Shown one piece after another: positions 20,542 to 29,376 of a stretch of DNA of 64,000 nt. Origin of the DNA: Prochlorococcus sp. MIT 0603 (GTDB taxonomy: Bacteria > Cyanobacteriota > Cyanobacteriia > PCC-6307 > Cyanobiaceae); NCBI RefSeq assembly GCF_000760215.1, contig NZ_JNAW01000001.1, positions 124,001 through 188,000 of the forward strand, read 5' to 3'. Made by a program: the position numbers and the translations under genes. Positions within the stretch are counted from its first letter, which is position 1. The number at the start of each line of letters is the position of its first letter. The notes under the pieces were generated by a model that was given only the letters and a program-made list of their open reading frames with translations, made no database searches and was not told the DNA's origin.

Positions 20542-21279
20542 ATGTTTCCAGAAGCCATTCATCACAGTAGCCTAGTAATGATTGGGTTATTGTTTGTATT
20601 TGCAGTAATTCACAGCGGTGGGGCTGCATTAAGAGTTCATGCTGAAAAGGTTATTGGAGCTAGGGCTTGGAGAGTCGTTTTTGCAAGCGCAAGCATACCT
20701 TCTGCATCTCTATTGATTCTTTATTTTTTAGCTCATAGATATGATGGAGCTCGCCTTTGGAACGTACAAGGTATACCAGGGGTTGTTCCTTTTGTTTGGA
20801 TCACAACAGCTATAAGCTTTTTATTTTTATATCCTGCAACTTATAACCTCTTAGAAATCCCTGCATTGGTAAAACCTCAAGTCAGGCTTTATGCGCAGGG
20901 AATTATTCGAGTCAGTAGGCATCCTCAAGCAATTGGTCAAGTGCTTTGGTGTTTTGCTCATGGTCTTTGGATTGGTAGTAGCTTTATGCTTGTAACATCA
21001 TTAGGACTCATTGCACACCATGCTTTTGCTGTTTGGCATGGAGATAGGCGATTGGAGGCGAAATTTGGGAAGGATTTTCAAGAACTCAAAAGAAATACAT
21101 CAGTAATTCCATTTATTGCAGTACTTGATGGGCGTCAAAAATTGCAATTCAATGAATTCATTCGCCCCTCTCAGTTGGGCATATTGATTGCAATAGCTGC
21201 CTTGTGGTGGTCACACCGGTTTATTTCAGTTGGCACACAAATGTTTTTATCTTCCAAGTTATCAGAACTGTTTGCATGA
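20542..21279 (+). CDS. 15-cis-zeta-carotene isomerase (Z-ISO), NnrU family
   Basis: A 245-residue polytopic membrane protein of the NnrU family. Its text closely resembles plant Z-ISO, which uses heme b to isomerise 15-cis-zeta-carotene: FAVIHSGGAALR, HRYDGARLWNVQGIPGV, SRHPQAIGQVLWC, LGLIAHHAFAVWHGDRRLE and a C-terminal SVIPFIAVLDGRQKL. Conserved His residues in these segments are candidate heme ligands. About six membrane spans are predicted. The location 2 kb from crtB and pds fits the pathway, since the product of pds is its substrate. Database entries may label it only as NnrU family. Confidence 0.82.
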   Translation: MFPEAIHHSSLVMIGLLFVFAVIHSGGAALRVHAEKVIGARAWRVVFASASIPSASLLILYFLAHRYDGARLWNVQGIPGVVPFVWITTAISFLFLYPATYNLLEIPALVKPQVRLYAQGIIRVSRHPQAIGQVLWCFAHGLWIGSSFMLVTSLGLIAHHAFAVWHGDRRLEAKFGKDFQELKRNTSVIPFIAVLDGRQKLQFNEFIRPSQLGILIAIAALWWSHRFISVGTQMFLSSKLSELFA

Positions 21280-21313
21280 AGTGCCTACACTCACAAACAT
21301 ATGAAAAGACAGA

Positions 21314-23317
21314 ATGCTATCTACAGCTGAAATTGCTTGGTTAATTCCATTGCTTCCTCTTGTCGGTGCAATTGCATCTGGCTTGGGATTAATTGGTTTC
21401 AATCAGGCTATGAACCGATTAAAAAAACCGGTCGCAATTACTTTGCTTACATGTGTTGGTTCTTCTGCTGTATTAAGTTATGCCGTTCTTTTAGAACAAA
21501 TCATAAGCCCACATTCAGTGGAGCATTTATTTGTTTGGGCTAGCGCGGGAGACTTTACCCTCCCAATGGGTTATGTAGTGGATCCCTTAGGTGCGGTAAT
21601 GCTTGCTTTAGTTACAACTATTGCTCTTTTGGTGATGGTATATTCCCATGGCTATATGTCTCACGATAAAGGGTATGTCAGGTTTTTTACTTATCTAGCT
21701 CTTTTCAGTAGCTCTATGCTTGGGCTAATTATTAGTCCAAATTTATTAGAAATATATGTTTTTTGGGAATTAGTTGGCATGTGTTCTTATTTACTTGTTG
21801 GGTTCTGGTACGACAGAGATGGAGCAGCTCATGCTGCACAAAAGGCTTTTGTTGTAAATAGAGTCGGTGATTTTGGTCTTTTACTTGGAATACTTGGGCT
21901 TTTCTGGGCTACTGGAACCTTTGATTTTAACGGAATTGCAATAGGTCTCTCAGATGCCATAGCTTCAGACGTTATCCCTTTATGGGCTGCTTTGCTGCTT
22001 TGCTTTTTGGTCTTCATGGGACCAATGGCAAAATCAGCTCAATTCCCTTTGCATGTTTGGTTACCAGATGCAATGGAGGGGCCTACCCCTATTTCGGCCT
22101 TGATACATGCTGCAACAATGGTCGCGGCAGGTGTTTTCTTAGTTGCCAGGCTTGAGCCTTTATATAGTCAATTTCCTTTTATTAACTTATTGATAGCAAT
22201 TTTCGGAACCATTACTTGTTTCCTTGGTGCTTCTATAGCCCTTACCCAAATGGACTTAAAAAAAGGATTGGCGTATAGCACTGTGTCTCAATTGGGTTAC
22301 ATGATGCTTGCAATGGGTTGCGGAGCCCCTATTGCTGGAATGTTTCATTTGGTCACCCATGCTTTCTTCAAGGCAATGCTTTTTCTTGGTTCAGGATCGG
22401 TAATTCATGCAATGGAGGAAGTTGTTGGGCATGAACCAATTCTGGCTCAAGATATGAGGTTAATGGGTGGTTTGCGAAAAAAAATGCCTATAACAGCAAT
22501 TACTTTTTTGATTGGCTGTATTGCTATTAGTGGGATTCCACCATTGGCAGGTTTTTGGAGTAAAGACGAGATACTTGGAGAAGCATTTAAAACTTTCCCA
22601 ATATTATGGATTGTTGGCTTTATGACTGCAGGAATGACGGCTTTTTATATGTTTAGGCTTTATTTTTTAACATTTGAAGGAAGTTTCAGGGGTAATAATG
22701 AGGAACTTCAGAATACTTTATTAGCTTTAGCTGGAAAAGAAAAAGAGGAGGATGATTTCCATGGCTCAGGAGTTATACATGAGTCTTCATGGCCTATGAC
22801 AGTCCCCTTAATAGTGTTATCTGTTCCTTCTGTTTTAATTGGGTTTGTAGGTATTCCTTGGAATAGTGGCTTTGCGAAATTGTTAAATTCTGAGGAGGCT
22901 ATGGCAATGTCAGCGAATTTTAGTTGGGGAGAATTCCTTCCCTTAGCTTTTGGATCAGTTGCTATATCTATTGCTGGTATTTCTTTGGCATTTTTAGCTT
23001 ATTATTTAAAAAAAGTAGACTTAAAATCATCCGTAGTACAGAGATTTTCATTTATTAATTCGTTTTTCTCTAACAAATGGTATCTGGATGATTTTAATGA
23101 AAAGGTTTTTGTTAAAGGCAGCAGGAGATTGGCTCGTGAAGTCTTAGAGGTTGATGCAAAAGTTGTTGATGGTGTCGTTAATTTGACAGGCCTTTTAACT
23201 TTAGGAAGCGGAGAGGGTTTGAAATATTTCGAGACAGGTAGAGCTCAGTTCTATGCATTAATTGTTTTTGGAGGAGTCATAGGTTTAGTGGCTCTTTTTG
23301 GAGTTCTTGGGAATTAA
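21314..23317 (+). CDS. ndhF: NAD(P)H-quinone oxidoreductase subunit 5
   Basis: NdhF is a large proton-pumping membrane subunit of NDH-1 (homologue of NuoL/ND5). The 667-residue protein has about 15-16 membrane helices, the conserved YVFWELVGMCSYLLVGFWY and GPTPISALIHAATMVAAGVF segments, and a C-terminal lateral helix region. It is of the NdhF1 type used in respiration and cyclic electron flow, by its pairing with ndhD 100 bases downstream. No CO2-uptake genes (cupA, ndhD3/F3) accompany it. Confidence 0.97.
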   Translation: MLSTAEIAWLIPLLPLVGAIASGLGLIGFNQAMNRLKKPVAITLLTCVGSSAVLSYAVLLEQIISPHSVEHLFVWASAGDFTLPMGYVVDPLGAVMLALVTTIALLVMVYSHGYMSHDKGYVRFFTYLALFSSSMLGLIISPNLLEIYVFWELVGMCSYLLVGFWYDRDGAAHAAQKAFVVNRVGDFGLLLGILGLFWATGTFDFNGIAIGLSDAIASDVIPLWAALLLCFLVFMGPMAKSAQFPLHVWLPDAMEGPTPISALIHAATMVAAGVFLVARLEPLYSQFPFINLLIAIFGTITCFLGASIALTQMDLKKGLAYSTVSQLGYMMLAMGCGAPIAGMFHLVTHAFFKAMLFLGSGSVIHAMEEVVGHEPILAQDMRLMGGLRKKMPITAITFLIGCIAISGIPPLAGFWSKDEILGEAFKTFPILWIVGFMTAGMTAFYMFRLYFLTFEGSFRGNNEELQNTLLALAGKEKEEDDFHGSGVIHESSWPMTVPLIVLSVPSVLIGFVGIPWNSGFAKLLNSEEAMAMSANFSWGEFLPLAFGSVAISIAGISLAFLAYYLKKVDLKSSVVQRFSFINSFFSNKWYLDDFNEKVFVKGSRRLAREVLEVDAKVVDGVVNLTGLLTLGSGEGLKYFETGRAQFYALIVFGGVIGLVALFGVLGN

Positions 23318-23417
23318 TTTTCAAGAAGAATTTTTATTGTGTGTGTCATCCCCTATCGATTGGATGCGAGACCCGTAAGTATTTCTACACTCCAAAAGAG
23401 TAGGGAAAATTAATTTA

Positions 23418-25091
23418 GTGCTTCACTGCGTCTCAGATGTATTTTTGGCAATGATTCCTGGTCAAGTGCCAGAGCCTATCCAGGCTGATTTCCCTTGGTT
23501 AAGTTTGTCTATTCTATTCCCAATTGGTTGTTCGCTTTTAGTGCCTTTCATACCCGATGAGGGAGATGGCAAACAAGTGAGGTGGTATGCATTAGCAATA
23601 GCCTTAATAACATTTTTAATTACAGTTGCTGCTTACTTAAAGGGTTACGACCCTTCCCAAGAAGGTTTACAGCTTTCAGAAAGAGTTTCTTGGTTGCCTG
23701 ATTTAGGACTGACCTGGTCTGTTGGTGCAGATGGTCTTTCTATGCCTCTTATTCTTTTAACGAGCTTTATTACAGCATTAGCTGTTCTTGCAGCATGGCC
23801 TGTGAGTTTCAAACCAAAGCTATTTTTCTTTTTGATCTTGGCAATGGATGGGGGGCAGATAGCAGTTTTTGCAGTTCAAGATATGCTTCTTTTCTTTTTG
23901 GCTTGGGAATTAGAGCTTTTGCCAGTTTATTTATTATTAGCTATATGGGGAGGTAAAAAACGACAATATGCGGCTACAAAATTCATCATTTATACAGCAG
24001 GAAGCTCTTTATTTATTCTCCTTGCAGGTTTAGCAATGGGCTTTTTTGGAGGGGGTTCTCCAAATTTTGAATTTACACATTTAGCTAATCAGAATTTTGG
24101 GACTAGTTTTCAATTGCTCTGTTATGGAGGATTACTGATTGCCTTTGGAGTCAAGTTACCAATAGTCCCTTTACATACTTGGCTGCCTGATGCTCATGGA
24201 GAAGCCACAGCTCCCGTTCATATGCTTCTTGCTGGAATTTTGTTAAAGATGGGTGGATATGCGCTTTTAAGATTTAATGCTCAATTGCTTCCTGATGCTC
24301 ATGCACAATTTGCTCCCTTGTTAATTGTTCTTGGTGTTGTAAATATTATTTATGCTGCGCTTACTTCCTTTGCCCAAAGAAACTTAAAAAGAAAAATTGC
24401 GTATAGCTCAATAAGTCATATGGGCTTTGTGCTTATTGGAATAGGGAGTTTTAGTTCTTTAGGAACTAGTGGCGCAATGCTTCAAATGATTAGCCACGGA
24501 TTGATAGGTGCCAGTCTCTTTTTCTTGGTTGGCGCAACTTATGATCGTACACATACTCTTCAACTTGATGAAATGGGGGGTGTTGGCCAAAAAATGCGAA
24601 TTATGTTCGCACTTTGGACTGTTTGCTCATTAGCTTCTTTAGCTCTCCCTGGAATGAGTGGATTTGTTTCTGAATTAATGGTTTTTGCTGGTTTTGTAAC
24701 GGATGAAGCGTATACCTTGCCTTTTAGAATTGTGATAGCAGGGCTTGCAGCGATTGGAGTAATCCTCACCCCTATTTATTTACTTTCTATGCTTAGGGAA
24801 ATCTTCTTTGGAAAAGAAAATGTTGATCTACTTGCTAAAAGAGAGCTTGTAGATGCTGAGCCAAGAGAGATTTATATCATTGGCAGTCTTCTTGTCCCGA
24901 TAATAGGTATTGGCTTGTATCCCAGAATTATGACTGAGACGTATACAGCTTCTATAGATGGATTAGTCGCGAGAGATAAGCTTGCTATAGAAAGGATTCT
25001 TATGTCTGATGAAGTAAGTTCTGGGAAGGTTGAGTTTTCACAACCTTCTAGTCAGGCTCCTAAATTAACTATTTATAATTCTGGAAGTTAG
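23418..25091 (+). CDS. ndhD: NAD(P)H-quinone oxidoreductase subunit 4
   Basis: NdhD is the NuoM/ND4-like proton-pumping subunit of NDH-1. The protein has about 14 membrane helices and the conserved [46 protein letters not shown] and [12 protein letters not shown] segments. The frame opens with GTG at 23418 (557 residues), with a weak AGGGA about ten bases upstream. An ATG at 23451 (MIPGQVPEP) would give 546 residues and may be the true start. It follows ndhF and probably forms an NdhF1/NdhD1 pair. Confidence 0.95.
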   Translation: MLHCVSDVFLAMIPGQVPEPIQADFPWLSLSILFPIGCSLLVPFIPDEGDGKQVRWYALAIALITFLITVAAYLKGYDPSQEGLQLSERVSWLPDLGLTWSVGADGLSMPLILLTSFITALAVLAAWPVSFKPKLFFFLILAMDGGQIAVFAVQDMLLFFLAWELELLPVYLLLAIWGGKKRQYAATKFIIYTAGSSLFILLAGLAMGFFGGGSPNFEFTHLANQNFGTSFQLLCYGGLLIAFGVKLPIVPLHTWLPDAHGEATAPVHMLLAGILLKMGGYALLRFNAQLLPDAHAQFAPLLIVLGVVNIIYAALTSFAQRNLKRKIAYSSISHMGFVLIGIGSFSSLGTSGAMLQMISHGLIGASLFFLVGATYDRTHTLQLDEMGGVGQKMRIMFALWTVCSLASLALPGMSGFVSELMVFAGFVTDEAYTLPFRIVIAGLAAIGVILTPIYLLSMLREIFFGKENVDLLAKRELVDAEPREIYIIGSLLVPIIGIGLYPRIMTETYTASIDGLVARDKLAIERILMSDEVSSGKVEFSQPSSQAPKLTIYNSGS

Positions 25092-25278
25092 AAGATATTA
25101 TTTTTTAATTAAGCAATTAAGAATATAATTCATTTATTAAAAGTATCCTTTTGATAAAGGTTTTAATTTTTCTAAGATAGTTAATACTATTAAATTACTT
25201 TAATAGTATTTCTGGTTTTTTCTTTACCTGGCAAGAACAGCATACTCTCGCTAATTTTATTGAAGAAGCTTAATTACT
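25092..25278. other. AT-rich intergenic region between ndhD and scpA
   Basis: No open frame of note is seen in these 187 bases. They hold a small CCTTT-TGAT-AAAGG hairpin (25147-25160) followed by TTTTAATTTTT, and a larger perfect AT hairpin (25183-25210). One or both may end the ndhF-ndhD transcript. Confidence 0.5.
25183..25210 (+). terminator. 12-bp perfect AT-rich hairpin, possible terminator
   Basis: AATACTATTAAA (25183-25194) is the exact reverse complement of TTTAATAGTATT (25199-25210), with a 4-nt TTAC loop. A T-rich run (GGTTTTTTCTTT) begins about five bases downstream. The stem has only two C-G or G-C pairs, so as a terminator it is weak; a protein-binding palindrome or an mRNA 3'-end stabiliser is also possible. 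Confidence 0.45.
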
Positions 25279-26163
25279 TTGCCTGTAGAGGGGCTTGAAA
25301 ATAAATCCAATGCAGCAGGTGCTCGGCTTGCCATACGTTTACTGCAGGATGCTGCAGAGAATGGAGATATAGACCCTTGGGATATAGACGTAATTCCTGT
25401 AATAGATGGATTTTTAGATCAATTGCGTCAGAGAATTGATTTTTCTGAGAGAGTTTTATCTCAATCTGGTGGTACTTTTGAAAGGGATTTAGCTGATAGT
25501 AGTGAGGCTTTTCTAGCAGCTTCTGTGCTAGTTGGTTTGAAAGCAGAAGTTTTAGAATCTGACACTTTCCCTATTGAAGATGATCTTGAAGAATCTTTTG
25601 AAGTATCTTTTGCCGAACAAGGATGGCTGGATCCAAGACTCGATCTTCCTTTGAAGCCCGAGAAACATCTTTATCGCCGCCCAGTAGCCCCACCCCCTTT
25701 TAGAAGAGCTGTCTCTTTAGGAGAGCTTATAGAACAACTTGAGTCGATTGCTGAAACAATTGAGGCTGATGAGCTTAATAGTCGAAGAAGAAGAAGGGAA
25801 AAAAGATTTAGTGATAAACAAATTATTGAACAAGTGACATCTTTAGCTCATAGAGAGAAATTACCTGAGACTACTGCTGCTTTAGGTTTGTTTTTAAATA
25901 ACTGGGAGCAGGCTTTGCATTGGGTAGATTTTAATTTCTTGGTAATAAATTGGAAGGATGTTGCATGTGATGATTTAGATACTGATCGAGTGGGTGTTTT
26001 TTGGGCTTTGTTATTTTTATCTTCACAAGGAAAAATAGAGCTGACTCAAGAAGGATTTTTATATGCACCATTAAAATTAAGAAGAATTCTAGAGCCAGGA
26101 ATGATTGCTCAACTTCCTATAAATCAATTAGACGTGACAGCTTCTTCTCCCGCTGCAGCATGA
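25279..26163 (+). CDS. scpA: segregation and condensation protein A
   Basis: ScpA is the kleisin subunit that bridges SMC dimers in chromosome condensation. The 294-residue protein starts with a TTG at 25279 and shows the N-terminal helical domain with ENGDIDPWDIDVIPVIDGFL and EAFLAASVLVGLKAEVLE. A charged linker follows around residues 160-180 (LNSRRRRREKRFS), then a C-terminal winged-helix with VGVFWALLFLSSQGKIELTQ. No scpB is seen nearby. Confidence 0.88.
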   Translation: MPVEGLENKSNAAGARLAIRLLQDAAENGDIDPWDIDVIPVIDGFLDQLRQRIDFSERVLSQSGGTFERDLADSSEAFLAASVLVGLKAEVLESDTFPIEDDLEESFEVSFAEQGWLDPRLDLPLKPEKHLYRRPVAPPPFRRAVSLGELIEQLESIAETIEADELNSRRRRREKRFSDKQIIEQVTSLAHREKLPETTAALGLFLNNWEQALHWVDFNFLVINWKDVACDDLDTDRVGVFWALLFLSSQGKIELTQEGFLYAPLKLRRILEPGMIAQLPINQLDVTASSPAAA

Positions 26164-26222
26164 TTAGTGGTATAAATACCTTTTATTATTCGGCCTATTG
26201 AAAAATGAGGCCTAAAACGCCT

Positions 26223-27401
26223 ATGAAGGCGATGATTCTAGCTGCAGGTAAAGGGACCCGTGTTCAACCTATTACCCATGTAGTTCCTAAACCAATGATT
26301 CCAATCATTCAGAAGCCTGTAATGGAATTTTTGTTGGAACTTTTGAAGGAACATGGTTTTAAAGAAATAATGGTGAATGTTTCTCACTTAGCAGAAGAAA
26401 TAGAGAATTATTTCAGAGATGGACAAAGGTTTGGAGTAGAGATTGCTTATAGCTTTGAGGGGCGAATAGAAGATGGTGAGCTTGTTGGAGATGCCCTTGG
26501 CTCAGCGGGAGGGCTGAAAAAAATTCAAGATTTCCAACAGTTTTTTGATGATACTTTTGTTGTCCTTTGTGGAGATGCCTTAATAGATTTAGATCTTACT
26601 GAAGCAGTCAAACGGCATAAGCAGAAAGGAGCTTTAGCTACTCTGATTACAAAATCTGTCCCTAAGGATCAAGTAACTAGTTATGGTGTTGTGGTTACTG
26701 ATGATCAAGATAGGGTAAAAGCTTTTCAAGAAAAACCTTCGATAGATTCAGCTCTTAGTAATAAGATTAATACAGGGATATACTTGTTTGAACCTGAGAT
26801 TTTTGAATATATACCTTCCAATAAGCCGTTTGATATTGGATCAGATCTTTTCCCTAAATTAGTTGAAGAAGGGGCACCGTTTTTTGCATTATCTATGGAC
26901 TTTGAATGGGTTGATATAGGTAAAGTTCCTGATTATTGGAAAGCAATTCGTAATGTTTTGTTGGGTGAAGTACGTCAAGTAGATATTCCAGGTAAAGAAG
27001 TAAGGCCAGGCATATTTACTGGCTTAAATGTTGCTGCGAATTGGGATAAAATTAATGTTAAAGGACCCATTTATGTGGGTGGAATGACACGTATAGAAGA
27101 TGGGGCAACAATTATTGGACCTTCGATGATTGGACCAAGTTGTTGTATTTGTGAAGGAGCAACTATAGATAATTCAATTATTTTTGATTATTCTCGTATA
27201 GGTCCTGGAGTTCAACTATTAGAAAAGTTAGTTTTTGGTAGGTATTGCGTTGATAAAAATGGTGATCATTTTGATTTGCAGGAAGCTGCTCTTGATTGGT
27301 TGATTACAGATTCACGAAGGCAAGATTTAGGTGAACCATCACCTCAGCAAAAGGCTATGGCGGAGTTATTAGGGACAGATCTTATAGGCTCGGCAAGTTG
27401 A
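26223..27401 (+). CDS. sugar-phosphate nucleotidyltransferase (mannose-1-phosphate guanylyltransferase-like)
   Basis: The protein activates a sugar-1-phosphate as an NDP-sugar for glycan synthesis. From ATG 26223 it has 392 residues and starts MKAMILAAGKGTRVQPITHV, the nucleotide-binding signature. VVLCGDALIDLDL and FEWVDIGKVPDYWKA mark the catalytic domain; a left-handed beta-helix of hexapeptide repeats occupies about 265-350. An in-frame ATG at 26205 is less likely, because a GAGG at 26207-26210 is placed to serve 26223. GDP-mannose is the usual annotation, but GTP versus other NTP cannot be told. Its end overlaps metF tail to tail by 20 bases. Confidence 0.85.
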   Translation: MKAMILAAGKGTRVQPITHVVPKPMIPIIQKPVMEFLLELLKEHGFKEIMVNVSHLAEEIENYFRDGQRFGVEIAYSFEGRIEDGELVGDALGSAGGLKKIQDFQQFFDDTFVVLCGDALIDLDLTEAVKRHKQKGALATLITKSVPKDQVTSYGVVVTDDQDRVKAFQEKPSIDSALSNKINTGIYLFEPEIFEYIPSNKPFDIGSDLFPKLVEEGAPFFALSMDFEWVDIGKVPDYWKAIRNVLLGEVRQVDIPGKEVRPGIFTGLNVAANWDKINVKGPIYVGGMTRIEDGATIIGPSMIGPSCCICEGATIDNSIIFDYSRIGPGVQLLEKLVFGRYCVDKNGDHFDLQEAALDWLITDSRRQDLGEPSPQQKAMAELLGTDLIGSAS

Positions 27402-28275
27402 TTTTCGCTTGATTGAGTATGGCAGGTATGTGATGCTCTGCTTTTATTGCCATAATATGTACTCCTTTTGCTATCCCAGTAAATCTTCTGACTTGTTCAG
27501 CGGCTATTTGTATACCTTCCAAAGAAGGGTCTTTAGCATTTGCAAGTCTATTTACTATAGAAGTTGGAATGCATGCACCTGGCACTACCTTGTTTATAAA
27601 TTCAGCATTCTTGGCAGATTTCAGTAAGAAGACACCTGCTAAAACAGGTAACTCAAGTGGATCTGAAATTTCTTTGCAGAATTGCTCTAGATTTCTAGCG
27701 TCCATAATCATCTGAGTTTGGACGAAGCGAGCTCCTGCAAGTTTCTTCCTTTCTAATCTTTTTCTTAAGCTATTTGCATTTGTTGAATTAGGGTCTGCAG
27801 CTGCACCAGGGAATAATTCAGTTGGTCCATTAGGTAGCAATCCAGAAACAGGGTCTTCGCCTTTATTGAATGCAGCAACTTGTTTGAGAAGTTTTACCGA
27901 TTCATAATCGTGCACTGGCCTTGCATTTGGTTGATCTCCTGCCCGGACTGGATCGCCAGTAAGACATAGTAGATTTCTAATTCCAAGTGCATGTGCTCCA
28001 AGGATTTCTGCTTGTATTCCAATACGATTTTTATCCCTGCATGCTATTTGAAGGATAGGCTCTATGTTGTTTTCTAGTAGTAATTTACAAACCGCAAGAC
28101 TACTCATTCTCATTATTGCTCTGCTCCCATCAGTAACATTGACTGAATGTACGAACCCGTTCAGATTTTCAGCAGCAGCAAGGGTTTTAGAGATATCTCC
28201 TCCTCTTGGAGGCATGACTTCAGCAGTGATTGTAATGTCACTAGATGCAAGAGATTTTTGAAGAATGGAATTCAA
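27382..28275 (-). CDS. metF: methylenetetrahydrofolate reductase
   Basis: MetF reduces 5,10-methylene-THF to 5-methyl-THF for methionine synthesis, using FAD. The 297-residue TIM-barrel protein has ITAEVMPPRGGD near the N-terminus, SVNVTDGSRAIMRMSS, PILQIACRDKNRIGIQ, NLLCLTGDPVRAGDQ (family LxGD motif) and GARFVQTQMI. The length is normal. It converges with the nucleotidyltransferase, with 20 bases of overlap, and is divergent from the PedR-like gene. Confidence 0.92.
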   Translation of the reverse strand: MNSILQKSLASSDITITAEVMPPRGGDISKTLAAAENLNGFVHSVNVTDGSRAIMRMSSLAVCKLLLENNIEPILQIACRDKNRIGIQAEILGAHALGIRNLLCLTGDPVRAGDQPNARPVHDYESVKLLKQVAAFNKGEDPVSGLLPNGPTELFPGAAADPNSTNANSLRKRLERKKLAGARFVQTQMIMDARNLEQFCKEISDPLELPVLAGVFLLKSAKNAEFINKVVPGACIPTSIVNRLANAKDPSLEGIQIAAEQVRRFTGIAKGVHIMAIKAEHHIPAILNQAKINLPSL

Positions 28276-28345
28276 TTTCTTATGAGATAATTACTATTGC
28301 TTATCAATGACCCTAGCCTGCGTAATATGAATTAAATAAGTCGAG

Positions 28346-28642
28346 ATGGAGGGCATGTTTTCAGGAGATTTCTCCAATTCGGTTCAAATGTCCCTTTCGG
28401 CAAGAGAGATGGAGATTATTGAACTAGTTGCTGACGGGCTAACTAATCAAGAGATAGCTCAAAAGTTAACCATTAGTAAACGTACTGTAGATAATCATGT
28501 GAGCAATATGTTTACGAAAACTGGATCTAAGAATCGGGTTGCTCTTTTGAATTGGGCTATGGATCATGGGAAAATCTGTAGGGATGGTTTTAATTGTTGT
28601 TCTTTGCCAGATGAGACTGAGGATTCTTCGACTGATACTTAA
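28346..28642 (+). CDS. pedR: small LuxR-type regulator, PedR-like
   Basis: A 98-residue protein that is almost only a LuxR/GerE helix-turn-helix (about 18-80): LSAREMEIIELVADGLTNQE and KRTVDNHVSNMFTKTGSKNR. There is no receiver domain. A C-terminal cysteine group (KICRDGFNCC) matches the layout of PedR, a stand-alone LuxR regulator that senses photosynthetic electron transport through thioredoxin in Synechocystis (family knowledge). The name is by resemblance. Its 3' end overlaps the small gene on the minus strand by 53 bases. Confidence 0.72.
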   Translation: MEGMFSGDFSNSVQMSLSAREMEIIELVADGLTNQEIAQKLTISKRTVDNHVSNMFTKTGSKNRVALLNWAMDHGKICRDGFNCCSLPDETEDSSTDT

Positions 28643-28784
28643 GGTCTAATATGTTTGGATCGGGTAAGTTAATTAACGAGTATTCTTCAGAGGAAATATC
28701 TAAAAGCTCTGCATAGGCTATACAGGACTCCTTGTCAGAACCAGTGAAACGGAGGATACCGTCTATATCGTATAAGTTATACAA
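28590..28784 (-). CDS. 64-residue protein of unknown function, TTG start
   Basis: Not named with confidence. The product begins MYNLYDIDGILRFTGSDKES and continues CIAYAELLDISSEEYSLINL; it is soluble and acidic, with no membrane segment. The TTG start at 28784 is supported by a perfect AGGAGG on the minus strand seven bases upstream (28792-28797), the best ribosome binding site I saw in the window. It runs tail to tail into the PedR-like gene with 53 bases of overlap. I have a vague recollection of similar short proteins in other marine picocyanobacteria. Confidence 0.65.
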   Translation of the reverse strand: MYNLYDIDGILRFTGSDKESCIAYAELLDISSEEYSLINLPDPNILDLKYQSKNPQSHLAKNNN

Positions 28785-28791
28785 AGTCAGA

Positions 28792-28797
28792 CCTCCT
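28792..28797 (-). promoter_or_regulatory. strong Shine-Dalgarno for the 64-residue gene
   Basis: The minus strand reads AGGAGG, followed by seven bases and a TTG initiator. Most genes in this window lack such a site, so it decides in favour of the TTG start. Confidence 0.75.
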
Positions 28798-28873
28798 GAA
28801 AATTAGATTGCTAAGAAGAATCCAGGTAGAAAGGAAATATAAAAAGAATATTAAGAGAGCTAGGGGCTTTTAT

Positions 28874-29374
28874 TTATTGAAGATTGAAACGTTGACGTTC
28901 TGTTATAGACCATTCAGTGATTGGTGATTTAGCGAGTGCTGCATTGCTGAATGACTTTACTCCAGTTATTTCATGACTACACCAACTTGGCTTTGTAATC
29001 TTTTCTTTTTCTGAATTTAATTCTACTTCTGCTAGTACAAGAGGGAAATTTTTACCCTCAAAACAATCAACAACCCATTTGCCTTGTTCAAAATTGAGAA
29101 TATGTCGCTTTTTTTTAATTTTATTGGAGATTAGATCCCACATGTATAGAGCATCTTTTATAGGGATGGGATATTCGAATTCATGATTTATCATTTCAGT
29201 TGCCCGAGCTTTCAGTGTGATTTCAGAGTGTTTTTCATTAATTATTCTAAGTCTAACGATCCACTCTTCAAAACTTGTTGAGAAATAACCTTGGTGGAAT
29301 GCTTTGACTTCAGTTGACAATTCTTTCCATGCATTCCCTTGGACAATAAAGCGACGCTCGATTTCAAGACCCAT
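28874..29374 (-). CDS. CYTH domain protein (triphosphate tunnel enzyme family)
   Basis: The 166-residue protein starts MGLEIERRFIV, carrying the ExExR/K signature (E4, E6, R8) of the CYTH superfamily. These tunnel-fold enzymes bind triphosphates and metal; bacterial members include inorganic triphosphatases and class IV adenylyl cyclases. Further charged strand motifs such as WIVRLRI and SEITLKARA fit the tunnel. The substrate is not predictable. It follows nadK on the same strand after 2 bases, so it is in that operon. Confidence 0.85.
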   Translation of the reverse strand: MGLEIERRFIVQGNAWKELSTEVKAFHQGYFSTSFEEWIVRLRIINEKHSEITLKARATEMINHEFEYPIPIKDALYMWDLISNKIKKKRHILNFEQGKWVVDCFEGKNFPLVLAEVELNSEKEKITKPSWCSHEITGVKSFSNAALAKSPITEWSITERQRFNLQ

Positions 29375-29376
29375 TT

